In this document: positions 6,754 through 8,171 of the stretch, piece by piece | Layout of the letters: the number at the start of each line of letters is the position of its first letter | How positions within the stretch are numbered: position 1 is the stretch's first letter | Assembly: GCA_946480685.1 (NCBI GenBank) | Contig: CAMLLI010000148.1 | Span: 1-8,171, forward strand | From: an uncultured Flammeovirgaceae bacterium | Lineage (GTDB): Bacteria; Bacteroidota; Bacteroidia; Cytophagales; Cyclobacteriaceae | DNA: 8,171 bases | Reading direction: 5' to 3' | Position numbers and translations under genes: made by a program | The notes under the pieces: generated by a model | Database searches by the model: none | Told to the model about the DNA's origin: nothing | Seen by the model: only the letters and a program-made list of their open reading frames with translations

Positions 6754-7818
6754 ATGAACAGAAAATTGCCGATAACCATTATTACCGGTTTTCTCGGATC
6801 CGGAAAAACTACACTGCTGCATCACATTCTTAGAAACCCCGGAGGAAAACGCATCGCTGTGATCGTAAATGAATTCGGTGAAGTAGGTGTGGATGGCGAG
6901 TTACTGAAGTCTGCAGATTGCGGCTGTGAAGAGGAAGATATAGTGGAACTCAACAACGGTTGCTTGTGCTGCACTGTACAGGAGGAATTTTTACCCGTGA
7001 TGCTGCAACTGATGGAACGCAAGCATGACCTCGATCATATAGTAATTGAGACATCCGGATTAGCATTGCCCAAGCCGTTGATCCGTGCTGTGAATTGGCC
7101 CGATCTCAAACCTCATGTTACTGTTGATGCCGTAATTACTGTTGTAGACGCTGTAGGACAAGCAACTGGTGAGATATGCGATCGTGTCAAAGTACAGGCG
7201 CAACGCGAAGCAGATGATTCACTCGATCACGAAACACCAATTGAAGAATTATTTGAAGACCAGCTTAACTGTGCAGACCTTGTGATCATATCCAAGCGCG
7301 ATCTGGTAGATGATAATGCGTATACAGAAATACAGAAGATAATTCGAAGTGAGTTACGAAACGAAAACATAAAGATAATTGCAGCGAAGAGAGGTGTGGT
7401 AGATACAACGGTACTGCTAGGCGTAAAGGCTGCTGCCGAAGATGATCTGGAGGCTCGCTACTCGCATCACGAAGCTGAACACGAAGCCGGTATAGATCAT
7501 GAGCATGACGATGGATTCACATCGGTAATAACCGAAGTAACAGTTCCTCATACTCCGGAACAGCTGGAGAAAGCACTGTTGCAGCTGGTAGAGAAATTTG
7601 AAATATACCGCATCAAAGGTTTTATCAACGTGCCGGGTAAACCGATGCGCATGGTTATACAAGGCGTAGGCGATCGCTTTGAGAAGCATTTCGATAGGGC
7701 ATGGAAAGCGGATGAAGCTCGTGCCACGCGGCTGGTTGTGATCGGTCATGAACTCGAACAGAATCGCATAACGGAAACACTTCAGACTCTTGTAGGACAA
7801 ACTGTAGCGGCATTGTAA
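6754..7818 (+). CDS. cobW: CobW-type GTPase / metallochaperone
   Basis: This is a cytoplasmic G3E-family P-loop GTPase of 354 aa, a normal length for CobW. The Walker A motif is GFLGSGKTT (12-20), the metal-binding CxCC is GCLCC (C70, C72, C73), ETSGLALP (99-106) is the switch-like segment, and SKRD (180-183) stands in for the guanine-binding NKxD. An extra pair of cysteines (CGC, C56 and C58) precedes the CxCC. A His/Asp/Glu-rich stretch at 236-254 (YSHHEAEHEAG, then IDHEHDDG) separates the GTPase from the C-terminal CobW_C domain (about 256-350). CobW proteins are needed for aerobic cobalamin synthesis and are thought to deliver cobalt to the CobN chelatase; zinc-handling paralogues exist, but cobN immediately downstream (27 bases) supports cobalt. 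The gene starts 16 bases after the receptor. Confidence 0.93.
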   Translation: MNRKLPITIITGFLGSGKTTLLHHILRNPGGKRIAVIVNEFGEVGVDGELLKSADCGCEEEDIVELNNGCLCCTVQEEFLPVMLQLMERKHDLDHIVIETSGLALPKPLIRAVNWPDLKPHVTVDAVITVVDAVGQATGEICDRVKVQAQREADDSLDHETPIEELFEDQLNCADLVIISKRDLVDDNAYTEIQKIIRSELRNENIKIIAAKRGVVDTTVLLGVKAAAEDDLEARYSHHEAEHEAGIDHEHDDGFTSVITEVTVPHTPEQLEKALLQLVEKFEIYRIKGFINVPGKPMRMVIQGVGDRFEKHFDRAWKADEARATRLVVIGHELEQNRITETLQTLVGQTVAAL

Positions 7819-7845
7819 TCAAACGATAGGTATAGACTCTAAACG

Positions 7846-8171
7846 ATGCACCTCATTGCCGCGATACCCGGAGGATGGAGTCCTGATCAGCAGGGCGTGG
7901 TCTATATTGATCAGGCTCCGGGTGACATCGTGTTTTTATCGGCAAGCGATACGGAGCTCGCGGTATTCTCAGCAGCGTTTCAAGAATTAAACGATGAACA
8001 GGCAAGTCTTCCGTCATTGCGCCTGTCCAATCTTGCGAACCTGAAACAAGAGCTTACCGTTGATACCTATAGCGAAGAAGTACTGTCAAAAGCGAAACTC
8101 ATTGTGGTTCGTATCCTCGGAGGCCGTAGTTACTTTGGTTACCTCGTGGAGCAGATCATTGCGTTAAATCG
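7846..8171 (+). CDS. cobN: cobaltochelatase large subunit CobN (N-terminal part, cut by window end)
   Basis: The ATG at 7846 opens a frame that runs off the window, giving 108 complete codons of a protein normally about 1,200-1,400 aa long. The start MHLIAAIPGGW, the block DIVFLSASDTELAVFSAA, the LPSLRLSNLANL segment and AKLIVVRILGGRSYFGYLVE are the recognisable N-terminus of CobN. CobN is the cytoplasmic subunit that binds hydrogenobyrinic acid a,c-diamide and inserts cobalt in the aerobic pathway, using ATP hydrolysis by partner subunits. Partners are CobS/CobT or, in many genomes, ChlI/ChlD-like proteins; a ChlD-like VWA protein sits at the left end of this window. Being last in a riboswitch-led run, it should be repressed by cobalamin. 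ChlH/BchH are homologous, but the N-terminal match and cobW neighbour favour CobN. Confidence 0.93.
   Translation, partial: MHLIAAIPGGWSPDQQGVVYIDQAPGDIVFLSASDTELAVFSAAFQELNDEQASLPSLRLSNLANLKQELTVDTYSEEVLSKAKLIVVRILGGRSYFGYLVEQIIALN

Noticed and set aside
1..8171. CRISPR arrays, insertion sequences, tRNA or rRNA genes
   Set aside because: No regularly spaced repeats, transposase motifs, terminal inverted repeats or RNA-gene signatures other than the riboswitch were seen on either strand.

Overview
The window reads as a piece of a Bacteroidota (Bacteroidetes) chromosome, probably an aerobic Cytophagales- or Chitinophagales-type organism, though the exact order cannot be fixed. The reasons are a SusC-style TonB-dependent receptor with an N-terminal carboxypeptidase-regulatory-like domain, the absence of Shine-Dalgarno sequences before the starts, a TAnnTTTG-type promoter box (TACATTTG), and an ABC ATPase with the long C-terminal extension I associate with this phylum. 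All genes are on the + strand.

Layout. (1) Positions 1-770 hold the C-terminal part of a ChlD/BchD-like chelatase subunit, a VWA domain with a complete MIDAS. (2) Positions 771-1267 are a long leader with a promoter box at 838-845, a clear cobalamin riboswitch at about 853-1056, a possible expression-platform hairpin, and an unrecognised 53-codon reading frame (1101-1262) that ends five bases before the next gene. (3) Positions 1268-3448 hold a FecCD/BtuC-type permease and its ATPase, three bases apart. (4) Positions 3466-4242 encode a thioredoxin-fold [2Fe-2S] ferredoxin domain joined to a C-terminal domain I do not recognise. (5) Positions 4284-6737 encode a TonB-dependent outer-membrane receptor. 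(6) Positions 6754-7818 encode a CobW-type GTPase/metallochaperone. (7) Positions 7846 to the end hold the N-terminus of CobN, the large cobaltochelatase subunit.

How it fits together. From the riboswitch to cobN the spacing is tight (3, 17, 41, 16 and 27 bases), so one cobalamin-repressed operon is likely. It would link outer-membrane uptake (TonB receptor), inner-membrane uptake (BtuCD-like ABC pair), cobalt or metal handling (CobW) and cobalt insertion (CobN). The ChlD-like protein just upstream is a plausible partner of CobN: genomes lacking cobST often pair cobN with chlI/chlD homologues. It lies before the riboswitch and so belongs to a different transcript. No periplasmic binding protein (BtuF) and no corrin-ring enzyme is visible, so the window alone cannot say whether the system serves de novo synthesis or salvage.

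The least explained parts are the small ORF between riboswitch and permease, the ferredoxin's C-terminal domain, and a clear excess of TATA and GATC words with ATA as the leading isoleucine codon in btuC.
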